NCBI GenBank assembly: GCA_018971155.1
Contig: JAGXBI010000005.1
Location: 1-34,120, forward strand
Length of the DNA stretch: 34,120 nucleotides
Direction of reading: 5' to 3'
DNA from: Burkholderiales bacterium
Lineage (GTDB): Bacteria > Pseudomonadota > Gammaproteobacteria > Burkholderiales > Burkholderiaceae
Below are positions 1 to 11,053 of the stretch, piece after piece. The notes beneath the pieces were generated by a model, which worked only from the letters and a program-made list of their open reading frames with translations, ran no database searches and was not told where the DNA came from. Within the stretch, counting starts at the first letter, position 1. Every line of letters begins with the position of its first letter. A program made the position numbers and the translations under genes.

Positions 1-2
1 AC

Positions 3-1253
3 TCAGGCCTGATCGAGCTCGAAAGCTTTGTGCAGGGCGCGCACGGCCAGTTCCATGTATTTCTCGTCGATCAGCACCGAGATCTTGATTTCGGAGGTCG
101 AAATCATCTGGATGTTGATGCCCTCTTCGGAGAGCGTGCGGAAAGCCGTGCTGGCGATGCCGACGTGCGAGCGCATGCCGACGCCGACCACCGAGACTTT
201 CGAGACTTTCGGATCGCCGACGATCTCGGCGGCCCCCACGTGCGCCTGCACGCTGGTCTTGAGGATCTCCATCGCGCGCTGGTATTCGCCGCGGCCCACC
301 GTGAACGTGAAGTCGGTCTTGCCCTCCACGCTCTGGTTCTGGATGATCATGTCGACGTCGATATTGGCGTCGGCGATCGGCCCCAGGATCTGGTAGGCGA
401 TGCCCGGCCTGTCCGGCACACCCCGGACGGTGATCTTGCCTTCGTCGCGCTGAAACGCGATGCCCGAGATGACTGCCTTTTCCATCGTTTCGTCTTCCTC
501 AAAAGTAATCAGAGTGCCGGAGCGCATTTCCTGCTCGAGCGGGCACAGCGGGTCGGTCAGGCTCGACAGCACGCGGGTCTTCACCTGGTATTTGCCGGCA
601 AACTCCACCGAACGGATCTGCAGCACCTTGGAACCCAGGCTCGCCATCTCGAGCATTTCCTCGAAGGTGATCTTGTCGAGCCGGCGGGCATCGTCGACCA
701 CGCGCGGATCGGTCGTGTAGACGCCATCCACGTCGGTGTAGATCAGGCATTCGTCGGCCCCTAGCGCGGCGGCCATGGCCACCGCCGAGGTGTCGGAGCC
801 ACCACGCCCGAGCGTTGTGATGTGGCCGTTCGGATCGACCCCCTGGAAACCGGTGATCACGACGACCTTGCCTTCGTCCAGATCCTTCAGCACGCGCTCG
901 CTGTCGATTTCGCTGATGCGCGCCTTGGTAAACGCGCTGTCGGTCTTGACCGCCACTTGCCAGCCCGCGTAGCTCACCGCATCGAGCCCTTCGGCCTTGA
1001 GCGCGAGCGCCAGCAACCCGACGCTGACCTGCTCACCGGTCGAGGCGATCATATCGAGCTCGCGCGGGTCGGGGTGCGCGGAAATTTCCTTGGCCAGACC
1101 GAGCAGCCGGTTGGTCTCGCCGGACATCGCGGATGGCACCACCACCATGCGATGACCGGCCTTGTGCCACTTGGCGACGCGCTTGGCGACGTTCTTGATC
1201 CGCTCGACCGAGCCCATCGAAGTGCCGCCATATTTGTGTACGATCAGAGCCAT
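3..1253 (-). CDS. lysC: Aspartate kinase
   Basis: Protein from MALIVHKYGGTSMGSVERIKNVAKRV; KYGGTS aspartokinase motif and C-terminal ACT-like repeats. The track ORF extends to 1526, but the conserved start is at 1253. Confidence 0.97.
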   Translation of the reverse strand: MALIVHKYGGTSMGSVERIKNVAKRVAKWHKAGHRMVVVPSAMSGETNRLLGLAKEISAHPDPRELDMIASTGEQVSVGLLALALKAEGLDAVSYAGWQVAVKTDSAFTKARISEIDSERVLKDLDEGKVVVITGFQGVDPNGHITTLGRGGSDTSAVAMAAALGADECLIYTDVDGVYTTDPRVVDDARRLDKITFEEMLEMASLGSKVLQIRSVEFAGKYQVKTRVLSSLTDPLCPLEQEMRSGTLITFEEDETMEKAVISGIAFQRDEGKITVRGVPDRPGIAYQILGPIADANIDVDMIIQNQSVEGKTDFTFTVGRGEYQRAMEILKTSVQAHVGAAEIVGDPKVSKVSVVGVGMRSHVGIASTAFRTLSEEGINIQMISTSEIKISVLIDEKYMELAVRALHKAFELDQA

Positions 1254-1310
1254 ATCATCACTAAAACATTGATTGCAGAAAATTGGGATTCGACGCAGAT
1301 GGCGCAACGC

Positions 1311-1354
1311 TTTTGGCAACGCACTCGGCCGGCTTTGGCAACGCACCCGGCCGG
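1311..1354. repeat. Two-copy 22-bp imperfect tandem repeat in the lysC upstream region
   Basis: ttttggcaacgcactcggccgg followed directly by ctttggcaacgcacccggccgg (2 differences). Confidence 0.85.
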
Positions 1355-1452
1355 CGGGCCGCAAACTCGAGCAGGGATAGGCGCCCCAGTCAGCGCAACT
1401 GGTTATTATCGCATGATTTGCGGCGCCGCTTGACTGCCGCGGGGCCGCCGCG

Positions 1453-2940
1453 TCACTCGCCCAAGCCATGCCACGCAAGGCGCCACCATGCGCCGGAGTG
1501 TGCCTCGAGTTGTCCGGACGAATCACGCAGAAGGCGTTGATCGACGCCCAGCCGCGGCACGAACAAAATCCGCTCCCCCAGCCAGACGACCGGCACGGCC
1601 CGTTGCCAGGCCGGCACGCCTTCGACCTGAAACAGATTTTTCAGTGTCTTGCTCGGCTGGCGCGGATGTCGCTTGAGCCGCTCGCCGCCGCTTCTTGGCT
1701 CGGCCCGCAACGGCGCCGAGCGCAGCAGGCTCTCGGGTACGTCAGTAGCGGCATCGACGGCGCCGCCGGCCGGCACGGGCGAAAAGACCAGCGTGCCGCG
1801 CCAATCCGGCAAGCGCCACTCGCGCTGCCCATGCCAGCGCAGCGTCGCCGTGGCGTCGAGCTCGCGCGCCGGCGGCGGCGCCGCATCGTCCCAATACAGG
1901 CAGTGGCGATAAAGGCGCATCACGCGAGCGTCGTGCGGCAGTGCGACCTGCGCCGCGTCGTCGGTGCGACGCAGTTGCCGCTGCCAGTCCGCCAGGCGCG
2001 ATTCGCTGGCCGGGCGCAATCCCTGCGCACGTACCCAATACCGCAACAGATTGGTCAGGCGAGCCTCGCCCAGACGCAGCAGCACGCGGTGATCGAGTCC
2101 CGGGCCGTCGGGCCACCCGGCGGCCTGCAGATCTTGCGCTGCGAGCTCGTCGAGCAATGCTTGCGCCTGGTGCGCGTGCCGGGCAAAGCGCGCCAGCGTC
2201 TGACGGTACGCCGGGGCGTGCCTGGCCAGGGCGGGCATCACGTCGTGGCGCAAAGCGTTGCGCAAAAATCGCGAATCCTGATTCGAGTCATCCTCGACCC
2301 AATCCAGGCCCCACTGCGCAGCATAGGCATCGATTGCCGCACGCGGGACGTGCAGCAAGGGCCGCAGCAATGTCACGCCGGCCAGACGGCCGGGCCGATC
2401 GATCTCGGGCATGCCCGCCACCCCCGGCAGGCCAGTGCCGCGCAGCAATTGCAGCAATATCGTCTCGGCCTGATCGTCCGCGTGATGGGCGGTCATCAGG
2501 CAAGTCGCGCCATGCTGCCGGCACAGCTCGCGCAACGCTGCGTAGCGCGCCTGGCGCGCCGCCGCCTCGATGCCCTGCCCGGCCCGCTCGGCAAGCCGAA
2601 CGCGACGCGCGTCGAAAGGCACTTGCAGGGCCGCCGCACGCTCGGCGCAAAACCGTTGCCAGTTGTCGGCCTGACGGCTCAAACCGTGGTGGATGTGCAA
2701 AGCGATCAGCTCGACGCCGATCTCGCCGGCGAGTCGCGCCGTCGCGTCGAGCAGCACGACCGAATCACGCCCGCCGCTCAGTGCAATGGCGACTAGCGGA
2801 ATGCTGCCTGGGATAAGGGGGGGAGATGAAATGCAAGACGCCAGCCAGTCGGCCAGCGCCTGCCGAACCGCCGCCGAGACATCGGCAACGGCGTGATCGG
2901 CGCCGGTACTATTTGGCGCCGGTTTCCTTGAATTTGCCAT
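1453..2940 (-). CDS. tilS: tRNA(Ile)-lysidine synthase
   Basis: PP-loop motif [36 protein letters not shown]. The exact start is uncertain because the ORF overlaps the end of accA. Confidence 0.93.
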   Translation of the reverse strand: MANSRKPAPNSTGADHAVADVSAAVRQALADWLASCISSPPLIPGSIPLVAIALSGGRDSVVLLDATARLAGEIGVELIALHIHHGLSRQADNWQRFCAERAAALQVPFDARRVRLAERAGQGIEAAARQARYAALRELCRQHGATCLMTAHHADDQAETILLQLLRGTGLPGVAGMPEIDRPGRLAGVTLLRPLLHVPRAAIDAYAAQWGLDWVEDDSNQDSRFLRNALRHDVMPALARHAPAYRQTLARFARHAHQAQALLDELAAQDLQAAGWPDGPGLDHRVLLRLGEARLTNLLRYWVRAQGLRPASESRLADWQRQLRRTDDAAQVALPHDARVMRLYRHCLYWDDAAPPPARELDATATLRWHGQREWRLPDWRGTLVFSPVPAGGAVDAATDVPESLLRSAPLRAEPRSGGERLKRHPRQPSKTLKNLFQVEGVPAWQRAVPVVWLGERILFVPRLGVDQRLLRDSSGQLEAHSGAWWRLAWHGLGE

Positions 2941-3877
2941 AGCTCAGCAGCCGCTCGTGCCGGCGCGCCAGCAACTCGCGCGGACTCATGCCATGGAACT
3001 GCCGCAGCGTATCGGCCAGGGCGCGCTTGAGCATGCCCGACATGCCGAGCGGATCGCGATGGGCGCCGCCCAGAGGCTCGTTGACGATCTTGTCGATCAG
3101 GCCCAGCGCCTTCAGGCGGTGCGCCGTCAGCCCCAGCGCCTCGGCGGCCTCCGGCGCCTTGGCCGCGCTTTTCCAGAGAATCGACGCGCAGCCCTCGGGG
3201 GAGATCACCGAATACGTGGCGAATTGCAGCATCAGCACGCTGTCGGCCACGGCCACCGCCAGCGCGCCGCCCGAGCCACCCTCGCCGATGATGGTGGTGA
3301 TGATCGGCGTCTTGAGCTCGGCCATCACATACAGGTTGTAGCCGATGGCCTCGGATTGCCCACGCTCTTCGGCGTCGATGCCCGGATAGGCGCCCGGCGT
3401 GTCGACGAAGGTGAAGATCGGCAGATTGAATTTCTCGGCCAGCCGCATCAGTCGCAATGCCTTGCGATACCCTTCGGGCCGCGGCATGCCGAAATTGCGC
3501 AGCGCGCGCTCCTTGGTGTCGCGCCCTTTCTGATGACCGATCACCATGCAGGCCTGGCCGTTGAAGCGCGCCATGCCGCCGACGATGGCCTGATCGTCGG
3601 CGAAGTGACGATCACCGTGCAATTCGTGGAAATCTGTGAAGATGTTGCGCACATAATCGAGCGTATAGGGCCGCTGCGGGTGGCGCGCGATTTGCGAAAC
3701 CTGCCATGGGGTCAGGTTGGCGTAAATGTCCTTGGTCAGTTGCTGGCTTTTTTTCGAGAGCCGGTCGATCTCTTCGGAAATGTCAACTGCCGAGTCGTCC
3801 TGCACGAAACGCAATTCTTCGATCTTTGCGTCAAGCTCGGCGATCGGTTGTTCAAAATCCAAAAAGGTTGTTTTCAT
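2909..3877 (-). CDS. accA: Acetyl-CoA carboxylase carboxyltransferase subunit alpha
   Basis: [23 protein letters not shown]..., [24 protein letters not shown]..., [10 protein letters not shown] motifs. Confidence 0.98.
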   Translation of the reverse strand: MKTTFLDFEQPIAELDAKIEELRFVQDDSAVDISEEIDRLSKKSQQLTKDIYANLTPWQVSQIARHPQRPYTLDYVRNIFTDFHELHGDRHFADDQAIVGGMARFNGQACMVIGHQKGRDTKERALRNFGMPRPEGYRKALRLMRLAEKFNLPIFTFVDTPGAYPGIDAEERGQSEAIGYNLYVMAELKTPIITTIIGEGGSGGALAVAVADSVLMLQFATYSVISPEGCASILWKSAAKAPEAAEALGLTAHRLKALGLIDKIVNEPLGGAHRDPLGMSGMLKRALADTLRQFHGMSPRELLARRHERLLSYGKFKETGAK

Positions 3878-3971
3878 CGAGTAACCCCGGAAAATTCGGC
3901 AGCGTATTGTAACTCTTGCAAGACGATCCGGCCCGATCGGGCACAGATATATCTAGTCGCTGCAAATACCA

Positions 3972-4778
3972 TCAATATTCGACCGGCAGCGGATCGAGAC
4001 TGCGCCACATATACCACGTCGCCACAGACCGCCACGGTTCCCAGTTGGCGGCGACCTCGCGCGCTTCGCTGCGCGTCACGGGTTCGCCGCTGAAATAGTT
4101 TGTGCTGATCGCGTTGATCAAACCGATATCGTCGAGCGGCAGCACATTGGGCCGCAGCAGGTTGAACATCAGGAACATCTCCGCCGTCCAGCGGCCGATG
4201 CCGCGAATCTGCGTCAGTTCCGCGATCACGCTCTCGTCGTCCATTTCGGACCATGAGCTCACATGCAACGCGCCGGATTTGAAATGCCCGGCCAGGTCAT
4301 GAATGTATTCGGCCTTGCGCTTGGACAGCCCGCATGCCGCCAGCGCCTCGTGGCCCGCCTTGAGGAATTGCGCGGGCGTGAGCCGCGGACAGGTCGCCTC
4401 GACGCGGTCCCAAACGGATTGCGCCGCCTTCACGGAAATCTGCTGGCCGACGATCGAGCGCGCCAGCGTCACGAACGGATCGCCCCGCCCGAGCAGATGC
4501 GCCGGCCCGAACTGCGGGATCAGTTTTTTCAGGATGCGATCGCGCTTGACCAGATCACTGCAGGCTTTATCCCAGTATTCCGGACGGCCCGTTCCGGATG
4601 TATAGACGGGTACCGCGCCGGTTACCACGACCGGCGCCGCCTTGGGCGTGTCAATCTGGGTGGTTTTGCCTGTTTTGACGACGACCTGCGTGGTTTTCGC
4701 AGCTTTTGCAGGCGTGGCGGGCGCTTTTAGCGCAGCGCTCTTACCGCGCGCAGTCGTGGTGGTTTTGCGAGTTGCCAT
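3972..4778 (-). CDS. DNA-3-methyladenine glycosylase (HhH-GPD family, AlkA-like) with Ala/Thr/Lys-rich N-terminal extension
   Basis: LARSIVGQQISVKAA...IRGIGRWTAEMFLMF...LPLDDIGLINAI, typical HhH-GPD glycosylase core. Confidence 0.92.
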   Translation of the reverse strand: MATRKTTTTARGKSAALKAPATPAKAAKTTQVVVKTGKTTQIDTPKAAPVVVTGAVPVYTSGTGRPEYWDKACSDLVKRDRILKKLIPQFGPAHLLGRGDPFVTLARSIVGQQISVKAAQSVWDRVEATCPRLTPAQFLKAGHEALAACGLSKRKAEYIHDLAGHFKSGALHVSSWSEMDDESVIAELTQIRGIGRWTAEMFLMFNLLRPNVLPLDDIGLINAISTNYFSGEPVTRSEAREVAANWEPWRSVATWYMWRSLDPLPVEY

Positions 4779-4788
4779 CGATGTTCTC

Positions 4789-6195
4789 TTAACCCCGCCG
4801 CCATTCGGTCAGGCCGCCCGGCCGATCTTCCAGGACAATGCCCTCGGCCAGCAATTCGGCGCGAATCCGATCGGCCTCGGCGAAATTCCTTGCCTGCTTG
4901 GCTGCCGCGCGCGCGGCGATGCGTGCCTCGATGCCGGCATTGGCCGACGCCTGCGAGCCTGCATCGCGGCCAACTGCGGGCAGCCCCTGCAGGAACGCTT
5001 GCGGCTCGCGCCCGAGCAATCCCAGCGTCGCGGCAAGTCCCTTGAGTTGCCGCGCCAGCTCGGCGGATTGAGTCCTGTTGATGCCGTTGACCAGTTCGAA
5101 CAGCACCGAGACCGCCAGCGCGGTGTTGAAATCGTCGTTCATCGCCGCGCGAAAACGCTGCGCGTGATCTTCTTCCCAGTCGAGCGGCGCGGCATCCGGC
5201 GCCACATCCTTGAGCGCCGTATAGAGCCGCGTGAGCGCGCCACGGGCGTCCTCGAGATGCGTGTCGCTGTAATTCAGCGGACTGCGGTAATGCGTGCGCA
5301 AAATGAAGAAACGAACGACTTCGGCATCGAACTTCTCGAGCACTTCGCGGATGGTGAAGAAGTTGCCGAGCGACTTCGACATCTTCTCGTTGTCGACTCG
5401 CACGAAGCCATTGTGCATCCAGTAGTTGACGAAAGGCTTGCCGCTCGCCCCTTCGCTCTGGGCAATTTCATTTTCGTGGTGTGGAAATTGCAGGTCGGCG
5501 CCGCCACCGTGGATGTCGAAATGCTCGCCCAGCAGCTGGCAGCTCATCGCCGAGCATTCGATGTGCCACCCGGGACGGCCGGCGCCCCACGGCGAAGCCC
5601 ACTTCGATTCGTCGGGCTCCTGCGGTTTGGCGCGCTTCCACAGCACGAAGTCGAGCGGATCGCGCTTGGCCTCGTTGGCGGCGACGCGCTCGCCGGCGCG
5701 CAAATCCTCGAGAGATTTGCCCGACAGCTTGCCGTAGCCGACGAACTTCCGTACTGCGTAATTGACGTCGCCGTCGTCGGCCTGGTAGGCGTAACCGTTG
5801 CGCTCGAGCCGGCCGATCATGTCGAGCATCTGCGGCACGAAGCGCGTGGCGCGCGGCTCATGATCGGGGCGCTGCACGCCGAGTGCGTCGGCATCCTCGT
5901 GCATGTAGCGAATGAAACGCTCGGTCAGCGCACCGATGGTTTCGCCGTTTTCGGTCGCGCGCTTGATGATCTTGTCGTCGATGTCGGTGATGTTGCGCAC
6001 ATAGGTCACGCGATAGCCGATGGTGCGCAGCCAACGCTGCACCATGTCGAACACCACCATGACGCGCGCGTGACCGACATGGCAATAGTCGTACACGGTC
6101 ATGCCGCACACGTACATGCGCACCTCGCCCGGCGTCAGCGATACAAATGGCTGCTTATCCCGCGCCAGCGAGTTGTAAATCCGGAGTGAATCCAT
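4789..6195 (-). CDS. cysS: Cysteinyl-tRNA synthetase
   Basis: [53 protein letters not shown] motif. Conserved start at 6195, inside the longer ORF to 6321. Confidence 0.97.
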   Translation of the reverse strand: MDSLRIYNSLARDKQPFVSLTPGEVRMYVCGMTVYDYCHVGHARVMVVFDMVQRWLRTIGYRVTYVRNITDIDDKIIKRATENGETIGALTERFIRYMHEDADALGVQRPDHEPRATRFVPQMLDMIGRLERNGYAYQADDGDVNYAVRKFVGYGKLSGKSLEDLRAGERVAANEAKRDPLDFVLWKRAKPQEPDESKWASPWGAGRPGWHIECSAMSCQLLGEHFDIHGGGADLQFPHHENEIAQSEGASGKPFVNYWMHNGFVRVDNEKMSKSLGNFFTIREVLEKFDAEVVRFFILRTHYRSPLNYSDTHLEDARGALTRLYTALKDVAPDAAPLDWEEDHAQRFRAAMNDDFNTALAVSVLFELVNGINRTQSAELARQLKGLAATLGLLGREPQAFLQGLPAVGRDAGSQASANAGIEARIAARAAAKQARNFAEADRIRAELLAEGIVLEDRPGGLTEWRRG

Positions 6196-6395
6196 AGAAA
6201 CGATGCGTGGCCGCCTGCCGATTTTCCCGCCATGCCAGCCGAGGAAAACGCCCGCTGGTCCAAGGGTACAGCGAGGCGGCAATAGAAGCACGTCCGCACG
6301 GCCGAGGAGGATCCCCAGCACGCGTGAGCGTTTTGTTAGAATGCGGCCGAGTATAGCACCACTTATATGCCCCTTTGCACCCTCCGGCCGCCACT

Positions 6396-7004
6396 ATGAC
6401 CTTTCGTTTCCGGTTTCTCCCGCGCCCTGTCCTGGCTGCCTTGACGGCCGCGCTCATCATGAGCGGCGTCGCGCAAGCGCAGTTGCTCTCACCCCAGCAG
6501 GAGGCCGGTGCCGCTATCGGCAAATTGGTCGATAGCCATCAATACCAGGCGGCGCTGCCGCGCATCGATGCCTATCTGAAAAAGTATCCGCGCGATGCGC
6601 AAATGCGCTTCACGCGCGGGCGCGTGCTGACCGAACTCGGTCAACGCGAGCAGGCCATCGCGGCATTCAAGGCACTGACACAGGATTTCCCGGAGCTGCC
6701 CGAGCCTTACAACAACCTGGCCGCGCTGTATGCGCAGGAGGGGCACTTCGAACGAGCCCGCGCGGCGCTCGAGATGGCGATTCGCACCAACCCGAATTTC
6801 GCCGTCGCCTACGCGAACCTGGGCGATGTCTATGCCAAACTGGCCAGTCAAGCCTATGCGCGCGCCAATCAGCTCGCCCCCAGCGCCAACGTCAACGCCA
6901 AAATCCAGGCGCTCGATCATATGCTGCAGAGCCAGGCGATCGCGCCGGTCGCCCCCGCGCCAGCGAGCGCGGCCCCGGCCGCCAGCGGTCGCGCGAGCCC
7001 CTGA
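6396..7004 (+). CDS. Exported TPR-repeat protein
   Basis: Signal-peptide-like N-terminus ([29 protein letters not shown]) followed by TPR-like helices ([45 protein letters not shown]). Confidence 0.85.
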   Translation: MTFRFRFLPRPVLAALTAALIMSGVAQAQLLSPQQEAGAAIGKLVDSHQYQAALPRIDAYLKKYPRDAQMRFTRGRVLTELGQREQAIAAFKALTQDFPELPEPYNNLAALYAQEGHFERARAALEMAIRTNPNFAVAYANLGDVYAKLASQAYARANQLAPSANVNAKIQALDHMLQSQAIAPVAPAPASAAPAASGRASP

Positions 7005-7063
7005 TGCGGCGGCGCCTTGCCACCGCAATGCCCTTACCGTCGTTATTTTCGGGAACGAAATCC

Positions 7064-7675
7064 ATGTCAAATCGCTTTTTCCTCTGGCGCGCCGCAGCAT
7101 GCGGCGCAACTGCCCTGACCTTGCTGGGCGCCGCGCCCGCGCATGCCCAGGACAAGAACCAGCCGGCACCGACGAGCCATCCGGTCGTGCAGTTCAAGAC
7201 CAGCGACGGCGATTTCAAGGTCGAATTGTTTCCGGAAAAAGCCCCCAAGACAGTCGCCAATTTTCTTCAATACGTCAAAAGCGGTTTTTATAACGGCACG
7301 ATCTTCCACCGCGTCATCAACGGCTTCATGATCCAGGGCGGCGGCTACACGCCCGACTATCAGGAGAAGCCGACTCGCGCGCCCATTGCGCTCGAGAGCC
7401 GCAATGGCCTGAAAAACACCACGGGTACCATCGCCATGGCCCGCACCAGCGACCCGAACTCCGCCACCTCGCAATTTTTCATCAATGTGGCGGATAATGC
7501 GTCACTGGATTATCCGCAACCGGACGGTTACGGGTATGCGGTGTTCGGCAAGGTCATCGCCGGCATGGACACGGTCGAGCGCGTCAAAGCGGTGCCGACC
7601 ACCACCCGCGGCCCCTATGCCAATACGCCGGTCACTCCCGTCGTGATCAAATCCGCCGCCGTGGTTCAACCCTGA
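7064..7675 (+). CDS. ppiA: Periplasmic peptidyl-prolyl cis-trans isomerase (cyclophilin type)
   Basis: Signal peptide ([29 protein letters not shown]) and cyclophilin core [19 protein letters not shown]. Confidence 0.93.
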   Translation: MSNRFFLWRAAACGATALTLLGAAPAHAQDKNQPAPTSHPVVQFKTSDGDFKVELFPEKAPKTVANFLQYVKSGFYNGTIFHRVINGFMIQGGGYTPDYQEKPTRAPIALESRNGLKNTTGTIAMARTSDPNSATSQFFINVADNASLDYPQPDGYGYAVFGKVIAGMDTVERVKAVPTTTRGPYANTPVTPVVIKSAAVVQP

Positions 7676-7719
7676 ACCGGAACCTGGCATCATCTCCACT
7701 TTTTTGCAAAGGAAACATC

Positions 7720-8214
7720 ATGGTCGAGCTGCACACCAACTTCGGCGTCATTCGTCTCGAACTGGACTCCGACAAGGCGCCGAAAACCGTCGAGAATTTT
7801 TTGAACTACGTGCGTAAGGGCCATTACGACAACACGATTTTCCATCGCGTCATCGATGGCTTCATGATTCAGGGCGGCGGCTTCGAGCCGGGCATGAAAC
7901 AGAAGGAGTCCGACGCGCCGATCGAAAACGAGGCAAACAACGGCCTGCAAAACGATCGCGGCACGATCGCAATGGCTCGTACCAACGACCCGCACTCGGC
8001 CACGGCGCAGTTCTTCATCAACGTGAAGGACAACGAGTTCCTCAACTTCAAGGCGCCCAACTCGAGCGGCTGGGGTTACTGCGTGTTCGGCAAAGTGATC
8101 GAGGGGCTCGATGTGGTCGACCAGATCAAGGCCGTCAAGACCGGCTCGCGCGGTTTCCACCAGGACGTCCCGACCGACGATGTGATCATCGAAAAAGCCG
8201 TGATCGTCGCATAA
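7720..8214 (+). CDS. ppiB: Cytoplasmic peptidyl-prolyl cis-trans isomerase B
   Basis: [31 protein letters not shown]...[21 protein letters not shown], no signal peptide. Confidence 0.96.
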   Translation: MVELHTNFGVIRLELDSDKAPKTVENFLNYVRKGHYDNTIFHRVIDGFMIQGGGFEPGMKQKESDAPIENEANNGLQNDRGTIAMARTNDPHSATAQFFINVKDNEFLNFKAPNSSGWGYCVFGKVIEGLDVVDQIKAVKTGSRGFHQDVPTDDVIIEKAVIVA

Positions 8215-8225
8215 CTCGCGCTCGT

Positions 8226-9056
8226 ATGCCGTTCGAGATTGCGCGGTTGCCCGCCTCGTTTCATTTGCGCGGGCCCGCGCTTTTTATTTCCGACCTGCAC
8301 CTGAGTCCGGCGCTGCCGCGCACAGTAGCCGCGTTCGACGCCCTGTTGCAGGGCCCGGCGCGAGCAGCGGGAGAGTTGTTCATTCTGGGTGACTTCTTCG
8401 AATATTGGGTCGGCGACGACATGCTCGATACCGACCCGGACGACCCAGCCTCGTTCGGCGCCTTCGCGCGCGATATTGCCGCCCGGCTCGCGGCCCTGGG
8501 CGCGACTGGTGTTCCCATCTACATCATGCCTGGCAACCGCGACTTCCTGCTCGGGCAGCGATTTGCCCGCAGCGCCCGCGCCACGCTGCTGCACGATCCG
8601 TGTATCGTCGAACGTTTTGGACAACGCATCGTGCTCACGCACGGCGATATGTTGTGCCGCGACGATGCGGCCTATATGCGTTATCGCCGTGTCGTGCGCT
8701 CGCCCCGGCTGCAGCGGCTATTCCTGGCATTGCCGCTGCGGTTTCGCATGGCTGTGGCCGAACGGCTGCGCGCGCGCAGCGCCGGCGCCCAGCAGCGCAA
8801 AATCTATGACGACGTCGATCATGCGGCAGCACGCGAACTGTTCTCTTGCGCCGAGGCCCCTACGCTGATCCACGGCCACACCCACCGCCCCGCGTGTCAC
8901 GAAGACCGCGACGCCCGGGGGCGGTCCACGCATCGCTGGGTGCTCACCGACTGGGAATGCGATCATGGCCAGCCGCGGGCCGGCTATCTCCAATGGGACG
9001 CGGACGGCTTGCGCGCCGTGCCATATTCGGCCCCAGTCGAGCCTGCAGCGCGCTGA
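8226..9056 (+). CDS. lpxH: UDP-2,3-diacylglucosamine diphosphatase
   Basis: Calcineurin-like motifs FISDLHLSP, LGDFFEYWVGDD, MPGNRDFLLG, LTHGDMLC, HGHTHRP. Confidence 0.94.
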   Translation: MPFEIARLPASFHLRGPALFISDLHLSPALPRTVAAFDALLQGPARAAGELFILGDFFEYWVGDDMLDTDPDDPASFGAFARDIAARLAALGATGVPIYIMPGNRDFLLGQRFARSARATLLHDPCIVERFGQRIVLTHGDMLCRDDAAYMRYRRVVRSPRLQRLFLALPLRFRMAVAERLRARSAGAQQRKIYDDVDHAAARELFSCAEAPTLIHGHTHRPACHEDRDARGRSTHRWVLTDWECDHGQPRAGYLQWDADGLRAVPYSAPVEPAAR

Positions 9057-9118
9057 GATTCATTGGCGGGCGACCTCGGCGCCGATGGCGCGAGCCTGTG
9101 CCTCGCGCAAATGGCGGG

Positions 9119-9898
9119 CTAGTTGTCCTGAATGCCTTCGCCGAGCTTGCGCAGCTCGCTGGTGTCCACCTTGCAGCGCTGCAGCACCTCCAGATGCGCG
9201 CCGAGCCGGTCGAGCGCGGCCAGTATCGCCTCGATTTTCTGCGAGTGATCGGCTGCATTTTCGATCAGGCCGTGAATGGCCAGCGACACCGGATCATCCG
9301 CATTCGGCGTGATGCCGTACGCGGAGAACTCGGGTTTGGCGGCTTCGCCGTCGGGCTTTTCGCGTGGCCGGTCTGGCGAGATGACGCGCGCCGGGTTGCC
9401 CACCGCGGTGGCCCCGGCCGGCACCGGCTTGACCACCACCGCATTGGAGCCGATCTTCGCGCCCTCGCCCACCGTAAAGCCACCCAGCACTTGCGCGCCC
9501 GCACCGACGATGACACCCCGCTCGAGCGTCGGGTGGCGCTTGGCGCCACGCGTGAGCGATGTACCGCCCAGCGTCACTCCCTGGTAAATCGTGCAGTCGT
9601 CGCCGATGATCGCTGTCTCGCCGATGACCACCCCCATGCCGTGGTCGATGAACACGCGTCGGCCGATGGTCGCGCCGGGGTGAATCTCGATGCCGGTCAG
9701 AAAACGGCCGAATTGCGACAGAAAGCGCCCCAGCCACCTGAAGCCGAGTTGCCAGCATCCGTGCGCCATCCGATGCCAGAGCACCGCGTGCAGCCCCGGA
9801 TAGCAGGTCAGAACTTCCCAGTTGCTGCGCGCAGCGGGGTCTTTTTGCCGAATCGCGGCAATGTCTTCGCGAATATGGGATAGCGTTTCAGATGGCAT
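9119..9898 (-). CDS. cysE: Serine O-acetyltransferase
   Basis: Hexapeptide-repeat acyltransferase: [43 protein letters not shown]. Start likely at 9898 ([12 protein letters not shown]); upstream ATG at 9949 is possible. Confidence 0.95.
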   Translation of the reverse strand: MPSETLSHIREDIAAIRQKDPAARSNWEVLTCYPGLHAVLWHRMAHGCWQLGFRWLGRFLSQFGRFLTGIEIHPGATIGRRVFIDHGMGVVIGETAIIGDDCTIYQGVTLGGTSLTRGAKRHPTLERGVIVGAGAQVLGGFTVGEGAKIGSNAVVVKPVPAGATAVGNPARVISPDRPREKPDGEAAKPEFSAYGITPNADDPVSLAIHGLIENAADHSQKIEAILAALDRLGAHLEVLQRCKVDTSELRKLGEGIQDN

Positions 9899-10181
9899 GG
9901 CCCTGATATCGATCTCGAATGCGTGTTGGGAAAAGACAGAAGACAGCACGCGGCGACATACAACGGCGCATCGCGTGCACGGCGAGCGTTACGCGCGCGT
10001 ACAGGACACGTAGTACGGCAGGCACGCGCAACAACGTTGACGCAGACGGTTCATAGGCGACGAGTCGATTTTGCGGAGGGGCGCCGACGAGCGCCTCGAC
10101 CGGGCAATTCTGGACTTATGATTTCGGATTGTATGAGTTTTTGCGAATCCCTGCTGAGCCCCGGGTTGCCTGCGCAATACG

Positions 10182-10982
10182 CTACTTGCGAGGCTGCCGC
10201 TGCAGGATATGCTTGGCGATGCCGCGCAAAATATTGACTTCTTCATGCTCCAGGCCGCTGCGCGCGAACAGGCGGCGCAGCCGCGTCATCAATCGCTTCG
10301 GGTTGGCCGGATCGAGAAAATCGAGCGCCACCAGGGCCGACTCCAAATGCGCGAACATTCCTTCGATTTCATCACGGCTGGCCAGCAACTCCCCGGGCGG
10401 CGGCTCGTGCCCGGACAGCGACGGTTGCTCGGCCAGGCATGCCAGGCGCGCCTCATAGGCGATCACCTGCACTGCCTGCGACAGATTCAGCGATGCATAC
10501 GCCGGATTGGCCGGGATATGCACCAGGGCGTTGCAGAGTTCGACAGCCTCGTTGGACAACCCAGCCCGCTCGCTGCCGAAGACGAAAGCGATCTGTTGGC
10601 CGCGAACCGCATGCCGGCATGCCAGGGCCGCCGACTCGCGCGGCACCGCCGATGGCGGTCCATATTCGCGGGTGCGCGCGGACAGTGCCACGGCCCAATT
10701 GACGCCGGTCAGCGCCGCCGGCAGATCCGGCTCGATGCGCGTGGCGGCCAGGACGTCGTCGGCGCCGCTGGCCAGCGCAATCGCCTCCGGGTGCTGCAGG
10801 ACGTCGCTGCCCAGGCGCGGAGCGGCCAGCACCAATTGGCCGAATCCCATGGTCTTGATGGCCCGCGCGGCCGCACCGACATTACCGGGGTGACTGGTTT
10901 CCATCAGCACGAAACGGAATTGATGAAACAGCGCATCGCGCCGTGCCGCTTCGTCGGGGGGTATTGCCATCGCAAATCTCAC
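10182..10982 (-). CDS. trmJ: tRNA (cytidine/uridine-2'-O-)-methyltransferase (SPOUT family)
   Basis: FVLMETSHPGNVGAAARAIKTMGF...FVFGSERAGLSNEAVELCNALVHIPANPAYASLNLSQAVQV. Confidence 0.93.
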   Translation of the reverse strand: MRFAMAIPPDEAARRDALFHQFRFVLMETSHPGNVGAAARAIKTMGFGQLVLAAPRLGSDVLQHPEAIALASGADDVLAATRIEPDLPAALTGVNWAVALSARTREYGPPSAVPRESAALACRHAVRGQQIAFVFGSERAGLSNEAVELCNALVHIPANPAYASLNLSQAVQVIAYEARLACLAEQPSLSGHEPPPGELLASRDEIEGMFAHLESALVALDFLDPANPKRLMTRLRRLFARSGLEHEEVNILRGIAKHILQRQPRK

Positions 10983-11053
10983 TCAAATGTGCCGAAACCG
11001 GCGGCCGGAGCGCACAACTGCACGACAGTTGGCACGACACCCGACTCCTCGGC

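Noticed and set aside
1254-1526. N-terminal 91-residue extension of lysC in the ORF track
   Set aside because: Conserved aspartokinase N-terminus is MALIVHKYGGTS at 1253; the extension is low-complexity and runs into the tilS 3' end.
4642-6189. 515-aa plus-strand ORF opposite cysS
   Set aside because: cysS is unambiguous on the minus strand; this frame is an artefact.
7064-8214. Two adjacent cyclophilin genes as a recent duplication
   Set aside because: One has a signal peptide and the other does not; tandem periplasmic/cytoplasmic cyclophilins (ppiA/ppiB) are a normal arrangement.
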